Assembly (NCBI RefSeq): GCF_965638725.1
Contig: NC_134960.1
Location: 4,590,501 to 4,654,500 of the forward strand
Source of the DNA: Aptenodytes patagonicus
Taxonomy: Eukaryota > Chordata > Aves > Sphenisciformes > Spheniscidae
Reading direction: 5' to 3'
DNA: 64,000 nt
Shown: positions 10,437 to 22,466 of the stretch, piece after piece
Layout: each line of letters starts with the position of its first letter
Position numbering within the stretch: the first letter of the stretch is position 1
The notes under the pieces: model-generated
The model's database searches: none
Seen by the model: the letters and a program-made list of their open reading frames with translations, nothing else
What the model was told of the DNA's origin: nothing
Program-made: the position numbers and the translations under genes

Positions 10437-13359
10437 TTGACCAATGTCCCTTGTTTAAAAAAGAAACACCACAAAAGCGTCCCTGTAAATGGGAGAGGGG
10501 TTAGTTCTTTGGAAACCTCCTCTCTGTCCTTGGCTCAGCTGAGCTGCGAGGTGGGACTCTGCAGGGTTCTGTCAAACATGACTTTTTTTTTTTCTTTCCC
10601 CCCTGACAGACGCTCCACCGCAGTGCCACTTGCTACCGTGGGAAGGGGAGAACTGCGTGGTGGTGCCGACCGGCTCTGCAGCCCGTGGTGCATCTGGCAG
10701 TGACACGATGCTAAAAAGGAAGAGATCTTCCGATAAATCCCTGTGAGTGCCTGAGGCTCCGGCTAGAGGTTTAGGGCTGGGGGAGGGTAACAGAGAATGG
10801 GACAAAAAGGAGAAAATTGCATCAAAACCTTTCTTTCTTCCTCAGACCTTTATTGTTAAAATCTAGAGTAATCAGAAAATGTCTTTTTTTTTTTTTTTTT
10901 CCCCTTCTATATGGTCCCCAGCACCCTCTGCAGCCTGACAGCATGTTAATTTTATTTTTTTTTTTTTTCCATCAAGTTGCTTTTATGCCATTAGCTGCTG
11001 GCTGCTTGCCAGCTCGCTCTCGCAATCTCTCGCTCCCATGCATCGGATAAGCGCCGTTAATACTTTTATTTCAACGCATTGCAACTTGAAAAAGGGCAGG
11101 GGGCAGGGCCGGGGGCGAGAGGAGCGAGGAAGAGAGGAGCACTTGGTAACTGGGCAGAGGAAAGGGTGAAACACTTTCTCCAGTCCCAGGGTGCTGATCC
11201 AAGCAAACGTTAAAGCTGCTTGTGATGAGATATTGCAGCCAACAGTCGCGGGTGATTAAACGTTTCAATTAGCATAATAAAAGTTTCTGCTGGGAGAAGG
11301 GGGAATGAAGAGAAGAGAAATCTTCTGGTCAGTTAGATTTAAATAAAATAAAGTCTCTGCTAGAGGGCACCACCCTCTGAGGCCCTGGTCAGCGTGTTCC
11401 TCGTCTCCTGCCAAGCTCCAGGTGCTCCAGTTAAACCCCTTGTGTCTCCAGCAGGTCTGCTGAGGCGGCTGAAGGCTGTCACATCCCTGTTCGCATCCTT
11501 CTGGATCTGTCCTCAGAAAAACCACTAACCGCATGTTTACCCCCAAGTCTTGGGGACCTTTTGAATTCACAAGGAGATCTTCCTCTAAGGCTTTGCTGAT
11601 TCTTGTTTCTCTCTTTCTTTTTCCCCTTTTTTCAGCCGAAGTGAGCTGACTCTTCCACGTGCTGCTCTCCGGGGAGGCTGGGGGGTCTTTCCCTGCCTGC
11701 ACCTAACGCTCCTCCTGGGGACACGTCTCCTGCCCGCAGAGCCACAGCAGTCACAGCTATTTACTCTCTGTGGGTTCAAAGAACAGGACACCGAGGCAGG
11801 CAGCCAGCACAGGGGTTGGAAAAACCTACAGAGTCATAAAAAAGCCAATATAGTTTGCAACTGTTTTACCTATCACGTCTCCTTGAAATAGGAGAGTTTG
11901 CGGGCAGCAGCACGACATGGATGTCTGCAAGGCTGGATGTCATCCCAGGACCATCCTGTCTTCAGCTCTCTCCTCCCTGAACTGTTTTTGAGTTTAACCA
12001 AACTTTGCATCCTTTTTTATTTATTTACTTTATTGTTTTTATTAGTCTGTAGGAAAAGCAGGAAGGCATCTGGGGGCTGAGTCCTATAAATAGCATAGAC
12101 AGTCTTAATATTTCACATACTTCAGCAAAAAGTTTGTTATAAACAGCTTCTACGCAAATGTTACCAACTCTGCAGGAGGGGGGAAAAACCCTATAGAGGA
12201 TGCACGTGAATTTCGTAGTCACGGGTGCATTTTGTCCCTGCACAGAAGTGTGGTTTTTTGGTAGCCCTGTGGCGCTCTGCTTGACGGCTCGGAGTCAAAC
12301 CGGGCAGAGGTGGAGAAGGAAGGGCTCTGCCAGGGTGGCTCCTCGGTGGCCGTGGGCTCATCCTCCACCTCCCTCCCTTGAGCCCGTGGGGAGCGTTCCC
12401 CTGAGCCATCGGAGGTGTCCCTGGAGGTGGGTGAGACAGTCACGTCAATGGGACAGTCACCTCGCTGCTGGGAGGGGACAAACGGGCTGTTTGCTCTGCC
12501 AGGTCAGTGCCTCCGTACGACCTCGTGTGGCTGCGTGTCTCTTCCCTGCAAACACGGGGTGCCCCCTCTGAGCCTCCTCTTTCCACCCCTGTCTGCATGC
12601 AGGTTGCACACAGACACAGAGCCGGAATCTATCTTTATTTTTTCCGTTTTACTCCTACAAAATGTTAGCTCTCATTCTTGGAAGATTTGTTTTCTGCCCT
12701 GAAGATACAGTAGTTCAGCTCCAGTGCTAGCGCTTTGGGTTGAGGACCACTGCTAATGGTCACGGTCCAACCACCCGGCCCTGGGATAAATCCTCTGGGT
12801 GTTTTACAAGCGCCCTGTGTGCACGCAGGCTCGGGAGTGCACAGAACTCCTTCTGCTTTTTGGCTGGCTGGCTGAAGCTGATAGAGAAACTGATGAGAAG
12901 CCCTGGGAGTAAATCTGATGTGCTTTCTGCAGCAGTATATCCAGGCTTAATCTTTAAAGAAGCTAAATTGCCATAAATAATACCTTAATTGCAAAAGTAA
13001 GAGCTGATGCTTTTCCTTTGTTCTCCTTAATTTGGAAGAGCATTTAAAATCTTTAGTTCCTTGTAATTTTTCCTCATTAACGTATTTCTTATTTAGTAGC
13101 TTTGTTATTGTTGCTTGTTTTCTTTTTCTTTTTTTTTTTTTTTTAAGGTTTCCAGCATTTAATGACTTGTTTTGTTAGTTTTTTTAATGTGCGCTGGCAA
13201 TGGTGCTGCAAGGACAAACACAGAGCCTGACACTGGCTGGACTTTAACAATAATAAACTTTTCAGTGTTGCAACTTCCTGGGGTGTTTGGAAGCTGGGTC
13301 AGCATCGCTGGCTCTGGTAGCATCACGGGGACAAGTCCCCGGGGCCAGAGAGGCTCCCT

Positions 13360-13404
13360 GCCTTCTCCTATCTCGCCTTCTCCTATCTCGCCTTCCCCTA
13401 TGGG
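13360..13404. repeat. Short tandem repeat, 15-bp unit, three copies
   Basis: The unit GCCTTCTCCTATCTC is present twice exactly (13,360-13,374 and 13,375-13,389), followed by a third, diverged copy (13,390-13,404). It is a small local duplication. It also carries an open frame through it, with no sign of coding function. Confidence 0.9.
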
Positions 13405-15460
13405 CATGTCTTCCCCCAGCTACATTCAAGAGCAAGGAATTTCATCTCGGAGATGTTGGAGCCTCCTAGAGCCCCAGCTGACCCCAAGGAATTTATCGAC
13501 GGTCGCAGCGACTCGGTAGCAGTTCTGGCCTGAGCTTGGTCCAGTCTTGCCGCAGTGTGAAATAAATAGTGACATAAACTGTCCAGAGCAGAAAGAAGGG
13601 AAAATAAAGCCTGCGACCCTCAGCACCACTCAGCTGCTGCTCTCCGGGCTGGCAGGGTGATCATATTTGCTTTAACAATCCTTCAGCCAAGCTACCACCA
13701 AATACGATGCAAATCTTAGCGGGTGGGAACCGCTTGGGATTCAGCCGTGCTGTGAAAGGCTGGAGCCTTTCCCCATTTCCAGACTGGTAAATAATGCATG
13801 ATCTCTCTCTCATATGCTTATGCAACCCCTACCAGGATAAATATCAACCGAGGGAAATGAAAGTGGAAAGAAACATTATCTTTCTCAGTAATGCAACCAT
13901 TTACAATCTGCGTTACGATCCTTCTGCTCTTAGGAGTGAGCGGCAGTCGGGGGATATTTCTATTAGCAGACCAGAATGCAACAAATCACAGGCTGTAACT
14001 TTCCAGTGCCGCATAAAAGCAGCCTTAAAACCATATAAAGGAAAAAAAATAAAAATAATGTACAGAGATTATTTCCTTTTTTTTAATCACTCCAAAGGAA
14101 AATACTTATTTCCAGGTGCCTGAGAATCAGATATTAAGGACCATATTTTCAAATGCAGGAGCATAAAACTAAGCACAAGACATCTAATCTGGGGGTCTTG
14201 CCTTTGGTGCTTAAATATGGGGTTGGATGCCTGAAGAAATTGGCCCAAGTGCAGAGATGTCTTGAAAATATTTTGTTTCAAAAGAGCTTGTGTGTGCTGT
14301 TTAAAACTAACTTCTAACATTAGGTTTCGTGGGGCATGTTTGCACCAGCTGAAGCAAAAGCATTTAGAAAGTTTCCAGAGAAGTCTCTGAAAAAGGGAGC
14401 TTGTGTGCATTTTGTCAGGGCTGCGTCCGAATCCTTTGTTCTTCTCTGGGTTGTGAGGAGCGTCACGATTCACCAAGGCGTGTTCCACTGGAGGACGGAG
14501 ACTAAGCGTGCTGCACCTCCTGCCGTCCAGGTAAGCTTTGCCACTGCTCAAGTGGATGTAGGGAAATAACTGGTGAACGGTGGCAGCATCCCCAGCCTCT
14601 CTACCTTCCCATCACTGGTCCAGCATACTGCAGCAGCTCGACAGAGCTTCCAAGAGGTGCTGCAGTGCTAGAAGCTTCACCCGTAGGGAAAGATTTTGTG
14701 TCCTTATGCAGTAGGTATGTGGGTTCCCTGTGTCCTAAAAACCCCCTCATTTTCTCTTTGCGATAGCTTGCTTGGTGTATATAAAAGGGAAAGCACAGCT
14801 GAGTTTCATGCAGCCAGGAGCGTGTGGGTGGGTGTCCCGTGACGCTCCAGGGGATGCAGCATCAGTACGTCCGTGCGTGTAGCACATGAGCAGGAGGGCG
14901 CTCTGGAATTAAAAGCGAAAGGTATAATTGTAGAGAAAGGTTGTCTTTGGTATCTCCTTTACACTTAGAGAACTGATTTCTAGTGATGGTGGTTTGTGAG
15001 CTGAGCTGGGTGCGAAAGGGGATGCAGGGGCTGTGCTGGGCTCTGCAACAGCCCAGCTCTGGGCAGGAGAAAGGCTTCGCCCCCATCATCGGGCGTGCGT
15101 CAGCTCGGTCCTCGCGCAGACATGGGCTGCTGCTCTGTGGGCTGCCTGGACATGTTAGCTTGTGGCCGTATTTGTTCTGCCTCTGCAGCATGACGGTGCT
15201 CCCTGGGGCTGGTTCCTGGTTCAGCCTGTCACAGGGAGATATGTCCAAGAACAGGTACGTGCATTAACAGGGCTACGCGCTATAGGCAGTGTCTGTATTT
15301 GCAGTGTTTAACCCCAATTTTGGGGGCTTAAATTTCAGTTAAGAAAAGAAGAGCCAGTGTGTTACAACTCACTGTGAGGTTTTAGTTTTGAATACGTTTT
15401 GCTTTTGGTGCCAAAGATCCCTTACCAACCTGCAGGATGAATAAAAGGCAACGTCTGTCC

Positions 15461-15510
15461 CATCCTGATGGGATCCCCATCAGGATGGGGATCCCCACTC
15501 TGGGGATCCG
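15461..15510. repeat. Palindrome and GGATCC cluster
   Basis: A hairpin with a perfect 12-bp stem (CATCCTGATGGG against CCCATCAGGATG) and a 3-base loop spans 15,461-15,487. It runs directly into the perfect 10-bp palindrome GGGGATCCCC (15,487-15,496), and another GGGGATCC follows at about 15,502-15,509. Three GGATCC hexamers thus fall within about 40 bases. The structure is directly visible; no function is claimed. Confidence 0.85.
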
Positions 15511-18500
15511 AAGCAGATTTGGGGAGGCTGTGGGAATAGTGCTTTTCACCTCTCTCCTATTCACGTCTCTTCTCAAAGGGAATAGAAGGAGTCTTTCTCC
15601 AGGCTGCTGTACAAAACCCATCCCACCTGTATATATAACCCTCCTCCTGCCTGTTCCACTGGTATGCTGTAAAACTTCATGTTTAACCATAGTATTAGCT
15701 TCATTGTAGGGGATTCAGCTCAGGAGAGGCTGGGGGTCCACATCATCTTTTGAGAAAGTGTTGAACTCTCAGCTAGAAATACTCTTCCTCTGGCATTGCC
15801 CTGCTTCTCCCTACCTTAATTTTGCCAGCATTAGGTGTTTGGGATGAGACAAGCATTGTTGGGGAAGCTTCGCAGATCATCACAGGGTTCTTTTATTAAC
15901 AGAGCCTGTCTTTATTCATGACTTTTCTTGTACAACTCACCTGTCTGGTGTCAGAAATTTTTCCTCCTTTCTTGCAGGCGTCTGAACATGGTCTGCCAGT
16001 GATGGGAAGCTGCGGCTGTGTCTATCAGACAGCAGATGACAGGTTGAGTAGACAGGGTTCCTCTTTCTTCCCTAGTTACTGATTTTTGCTTTGTTGTTTT
16101 TTTTTTTTTTTAAGGTCCATGTTGATTGAAAATTTTGAGGGGAGTCAACACCAAGTAATGAGGGTGAGTTATTACACCTAGGTGATGCCCTAGACATACA
16201 TATGGAAGTTTCTTTTACAGACCAGGTGCCTCCCTGTATGCATGCCAAGCCTGGATATCTCTCTGATCAGGTTCTGTGCACAAGGCATCTATTTTGCAAC
16301 TCCCTTCCGGGTTCAAAAAATCGACTTGATAATCCTTCCTTACCCTGCAGGGGTCCGGAAGATTAATTGCTGGAGGTGGCAAGGTGCTCTGATGTGGTAA
16401 AAAAGACTAAAGAACCATCTAAAACAGGGTGGAAGAGGGAGCTGAACCCTGGGAAGGATGGAGCTGAAATCTTAATAGGTGTAGATGCTCTCTGGAAAGT
16501 TAAATCTTTGTCCCATTGCTCTAACACAGCACCTCTGCCCCAGCCAGGCAATCCTCACCTCCCAACAGCATTAGGGTTTGCTGCACGCGTGCCTCCCTGC
16601 TTGCGTGAGTTAATAAAGCAAATGTATTGCTCAAGGTTGGTTATTTATTATTGGTCTCGGTGTGAGCTCAGCCTGCTTACAGCATTAGCTCAGAGAACCA
16701 ACGATCATATAAATGGGGCTGACTTGCAGGTCCATGGGTGCCCCTCGGAGATAGGAACAGCGTATCAAATCACAGAGCAGCACATCACCCTTCTCAGACC
16801 GGGCATAAACTTCAGAGTTTTAGATAAACTTTATTTTGGGAATTACCAGACTCTCAGCGTGGCTGGCTACCACTTTAAGGCATATTTCCATCTATGAGTG
16901 CAAAAAAATGAAAGGAAAATTGAACACAGTGTTCCTCAGCAGGCCGGGGAATTGGGGAGTTTAATTGTTTGTGTGCTGCTTGATAAAGAAAAACAGTTTT
17001 ATAATTTCTAATTTGTCATTCATAGCAGTCTGACTCAACAAATCACATTGCTCATTTTTAACTCAAACGTCTTTTTTGTTTTAAGATAGAAACCTTCTGT
17101 AAAACACACGGAGTATCTCTGGAAGCAGGTGGCCTGCCCACGGCAGGGGATGGGGCTGCCTTGGCTGCTGCCAGTCCTCAGCGGAGCCAAGGTTTCTGTC
17201 AGCTGAACTCTTGTCTCCCAGACTGAAGTCAGTCACCTGTAAGATGGCAGAACAAAAGGATTTGTTTCAATTTTTTTTTTTATTAAATCCTTCATTAAGA
17301 AAAACAGCCTCTTCCCTTTTTTCTGCTCTCCAAAACCACCAGCAGGTGTACAAGGAAAGGGTAAAGTTGTAGTTTCAATTCCTACAGCAGAGCTGATCTG
17401 AAAAGTTTGCACTGTTCACTGAACATACTCGCCCAAAAAGGGGGGAAAAAGGCTCATAGACCTGTACGTCAGGTTTCTGTGTCTGTTTATTCCTTCTGTG
17501 GTGGAGTCTGAATCCACCACCACCAATGTAGAAGGACTTGATATGTATTATCAGCACTCTATATTTAGGCTTCACTTAATTATAGAAGTGACTACACAGT
17601 GTCCCTGCCTGGAGCAGGCCCAGCCTTCAATCAGACGAAATCAGTCAATTTTTCTCACGTTTCAGATTTCTAAGGCTCCCCATAAACCTAGAAGCGCCCT
17701 TTCCTTGTTTCTGTGGGAGGTTACTGGTCAGGCCTTTATGGAAAGCAAGGTTTGCTTTAGGTTATCTGTGTGTTTGTGTAAGCCAGAAGAAAGAGGAAAG
17801 CCCAGCTGCCAGGCAGAGATGGGAAAAGAGATCTGTGAGCGGCAAGCCCGGCCGGCAACGTCTGCTGGAGGGGAAACCACTCTTACTCATCTTCTTGGTT
17901 CTCCTGTTAGCATGGCTTAACCTTGTAAGTCCTCTTCACCCCCTTCATTAACTCTGATGGCTCGTTATCTTTGGCTCTCATTGCCTAAGACTGTAATTAG
18001 TATTAGTCAAGACAAGGTAGCTGCCCACGGTTGCCAAATGGGATGGTACTGCACCGTGCTGGAACAGCCCCTGCTTTGGGAAGCCTTGGAGAGGTGCTCC
18101 GTTGCAGGGTGGTGGCTCGTCTGTGAGTCTGCAGCATCCCAGTGTTCGCTGGCCACCGCCCAGGGAAGCTGTAAAATGCCCTCAGCAAAAATGGTCTGAA
18201 ACTTGTGCTTATTGAATAGACTTAGAAAGAAAATCTATCAGCATGTGACAAGGGTTATTTTAATAATCTAAAATCATATTGCTTCTGGAACATCTGCTCT
18301 TTCATGGAGCAAACAAATTGGTTTTCGTTTCATTGCCATAACTTCATGGAAATAAATTTGAAAAGCTCAAAAAACTGTATCAGTTAGGATAACAGTATTT
18401 TTTGCATCTATAGCAGTACTCATAAAAGGAAAACTGCATGAAATATAAAGCAAATAGCTCAAATCTCAGCCCCTTGAAATGTTTGCAACTAATGCCCCTG

Positions 18501-21500
18501 CTTAGTTAAATAAAACTTCACCTGACTCTTAACTTTGCAGAGGAAAGCAGTGTTATCAAGTGCTGTTTCTTTTTGAGACAATGCAGGAAGATGTTGTTAC
18601 TCAGTAATGTTCCTTGCCTAGATAGAGGCAAACACATTCCTGTTGTATTTTAATTAGTTCTGAACCTATGCTGGTGAGAAATACAGTGTGGAATTGTTAT
18701 TAAAATTCATGCGTTATAATCAGTACAGTCAGTGAGGTCTCTGAGAACTGCAAGCTAAAGGGCTTTTAACTTTGGTTAATAGTGGAATTATCTAACTCTT
18801 GCTATCATTTAACCCATTGCTAAACTTTTAAGTAGAGAGAAAGGTTGTGATCATGAAGAGAAATTACTACGTTGAGATCTTAAAGAGAAGGGTTGTGATC
18901 CTTCTCAAAGGCTACATCAGGCCAGCTGTTAATTATGAATGCTTATTAATTATAACAGATTGTCTGCCATAAAATCTCTTTAACTGAACTTTTGAACTGA
19001 ACTTCAGTAAGGCAATTTTGGCAAATATAGGAGGGACTGTCCCTTTTAAAATGCTGGGTTTTATCTTTTGTGGCATCCATATTTAAAATTAAGCAAAATT
19101 ACTAATGAAGTTAAGACACTCATTCTTTAGAAGATCAAAGTCATAAAATTCTGTTCATTCCCTTTGAGACAAAACTACGAATTATAGCTAAGAGGTTTTT
19201 CCCTGTAAGTTTTTATTGCATTTTAAAACTCTCTGATTGTTCCCCAAGATAGTCTTCCTTTGTATTTTGCTGTAAACTAATTTGCTGAAGTGTCGGGAAT
19301 CTAAAAAACAACCCTCTAGGACAAAACCTATCATATATTCTTCTTAAGAACCAAAGTGATGCCCTATTCCTCCTTAATAAAACCCAGCACAGGCTGTTTG
19401 GTTTAACAGAGAGCTCTGCTGGCATTAGAGTACATAAAATCCACGTTCATAGAAAGAGGGGGATAAATCTTGGTATCTTTGTTTAGCGTTTGTACTTCTG
19501 GTCGTCTCTACTCTGAGCTGCTTCGGTCTTCTCTTTTTGTGGTTCAGGACGCTCTGCTGAATGTTTATAGGGTAAATTTCAGCTGAATTTCTTAAAATCA
19601 GCCTTCCCGAGTGTGTTTTTGTGCCCCCATCCATTTTTGGGGAATCCTGGAGGGTAGGGAGGGCCAGGGACATTTGGCTGTTGAACCCTGGGAGCGCAGA
19701 TGCGTTGTGTGCACAGCCAGTGATAACTGCATGGTTGCGATACAGAGAAATTTGGCTGTAGCTTTTATCTAGCTTTAACTGGAGTTTTTAACTCTTCCAG
19801 TGCCAGGTTATTCCTAGAGCCACTGTCATTGCTTTGCCCTGTCTAGTGTTGCGCTTGGCTACAATATCACCGGTCTACATGGTACCCACTCTGTAGCCTG
19901 GAGGTGCACATCTTTTCAATTGCTGACAAATTTCTGTAGACGTATTTTTCCCTTTGATATTTTAGAAAAATCCCGTAGGATGAAAACGTTGCATCAATAT
20001 TTTTAATGGTTATTTAGAGAGCGAAGTGTTTGGACGTGCTTGAAAATACCGCTGGGCACCTATTTGCATGTGTAGGTGCCTAAATATCTGAGAAAAACGA
20101 CCATCTGGTGTCTCTGGACTTAGATCCTCACAAAATATGTGGACTACTGAAACGAAGGGAATTTAGGCACATACATTTCTTTTGATCATTTGTTCAACTC
20201 TTAATGTCTCTATCTCTAATGTGCAGAGGAAGAATATACGAAAGACTTTGAAAGGCTCTGATACCTTTGTACTGTCTGGATGTGGTTTACAGACAACATT
20301 ATAGAAGATTAGCAGGAAGAAAACCCATATATTTTGTACAAGTATTCTGCCCTCCACTTTTAACATACATTTGAGTTCTTACTTTATAACATAAATAATT
20401 GCTTACCTGGTGCCTAAGCAGTATTGCCATTTACTTCTAAGTCAATTAATTTCTGAAATAATTTTGAGTTACCTCAAGCTGCTTCTCCCCCTTAAAGTTT
20501 TTTTTCGTCCATCCTTTTCTAATAGAGTTTCAGATTTGGTCTTTTAATTTACGTGAAACTTCTGGGTTGGCTGTAGGAGAGGATTTGGCCTCAGGGTGCT
20601 GGAATACAAACCATTTTGATGGTAGAAAACTGAAACCAATCCTGCTTTATGCATGCCTTTTCCTGGTGCAGAAGACAAGCGTTAGTACCCCGATGCAGAA
20701 CATTTTCTGGTCTGTGCATGGTGTCACTGCTGCAAAGCAATACGAAATCCTGTAATTCAGAGCTAAAGACCATATTTTGCCAGATTTGGGAGGAAGTTCT
20801 CCCAAAAGAGATCTGCGTAACTCCCAGTGGGCGACTGCCAGCATATTGGGGTTTTTTATGTTTGATCACTAGATTAAGTGAACCCTGAGAAACACTGGAA
20901 AAGAGCCACTCCTGAACCTAGAAGTTATTCCAGCTTCTACAGGGGGAAGCCTGGGACAGGGGATTAGTAAAATTATTATTCATTTCAGTGGTCGCTCTTT
21001 AAATATAGGACAAATCAAATATATCGATTCTGAACCTGTTACATGACCATTTTCCTGCAGTGTTGGCGGTACTTACTGCCAAAATTAATTAGATAGTCAT
21101 TGATGCTGGGCCAATTCCCTGACTTGCATATTGTCAATCAGGTAGAAATCCAAATGTTCACCCACTCTCTAAACCGTTTTCTTTCTCTCTGACACCATCA
21201 GAAGAACATGACACATCTTGTGGATCATGTGGAAGAAAATCAGATATTCTCTCCTTTTCACTCTGATGGAAAAAAAAGCCCCATGATTCTCAACTGTATA
21301 ATCGTCTCCTATAAAATAAATTACTTTATCTGTCTTAATACTGTCACACTTCTGTTCTCTAGTGATCTACTTCTTCCATCTGTGTGCATAACTCTAATCT
21401 TTTCTACACCTACTCTATGTACTCTCAAGTGTCAAAATCTAGCCTCAATCATTCCTGTCATTAGTCTCTTGTTCCTGACAGGATAGCGGGCAAAACATCA

Positions 21501-22448
21501 CATTCCTCAGACCTCTTTGGATAATTTCTGGGCTCACTTTGCAGAGTTTATGTGAGCTATCAGAACTACGATGTGACTCGAGTTTTGTTTTGGTTTTTGT
21601 CACCTGAATTTTTCTACTTATTACTCTTGAAATGACTGGGTATTTTTATTGCTCCATGTGTCTTGTCTCCATCATGACTGCTGCTGCAGCTAAGCATAAC
21701 TTCAGGAGATATCCACATTACCCAAATCCTATGAAAGTTGACTTGCTGTTTCTTATTGAGTAATTCTGTGACTCATGCTTTGTTCTCTGATATAATTTTT
21801 TACACTCATTTGCAGAATATTGTTCAGACAATTGAGCTTACTTACCCAAATCGCTATCTTTTGTAGCGAGACAGTGCAATCACTTTCCTCTTTCACAAAG
21901 CCATTGCAAGAACAAAGAGGTGACCCATAAATTGCAACCATCTTGTATTCCTTAAAATCTGGATTATACTTGGCTAAATGAAATAACTGAAGGAAAAAAG
22001 AAACCCTCTTGGAAGCTATGCATCTTCATAGTTTAATGTGACAACGTGCCTCTCCTGCTGAGCCGTGACCTACTTTGCTCACAAAATGCTCTCGTTACCT
22101 TCCCCCAAACACGAGACTGTCAGAGCCTCAGGAATTCTTCACCTCGGGATCCAAAGTGCCAATCACTCACGAATGGTCCTGCAATGGTTTCCTTGTGAAT
22201 CACTCTGTCAGGCGCTGCCCTGCTTATCGCGTCTCATGTAAATACCCCCTCTTCTCCTACAGTTGCTGTTTGTATAATTTCTTGTCTCTGCTCCAGATTC
22301 CAGCCTGCCCTCAGCATCCACCCCTCAAATTCAGAGCTGGATAAATTTTGCCATCTTGTGAGAGATTTTGATACTTTTTTTGGACTGTTTTTTTTTTAAT
22401 CAGCTCAATTAAAATGTTTAGCTCTGCTAGTTCAAAACATTTCTCTCT

Positions 22449-22466
22449 CCCCCCCCCCCCCCCCCC
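22449..22466. repeat. C18 homopolymer
   Basis: Eighteen consecutive C follow a (TC)n leader. On the minus strand this is a G18 run that could form intermolecular or slipped G-quadruplex structures, and it is a likely sequencing-error site. Confidence 0.9.

Larger units (their letters stand above)
9743..15460. other. Gene-free stretch upstream of SMIM32
   Basis: This should contain the SMIM32 promoter and any 5' non-coding exon, but neither can be placed. A locally GC-richer patch lies at about 9,900-10,130, and others near 12,200-12,600. Homopolymers include A20 at 10,417-10,436 and a T16 tract near 13,129-13,144. Two AT-rich, motif-dense blocks (about 11,045-11,290 and 13,790-14,110) have the look of conserved non-coding sequence. 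No coding exon is recognised. Confidence 0.5.

Noticed and set aside
13327-13340. GGGGACAAGTCCCC inverted repeat as an NF-kB-like site
   Set aside because: The spacing and core do not match the usual GGGRNNYYCC pattern well, and a 6-bp-arm inverted repeat is common by chance.
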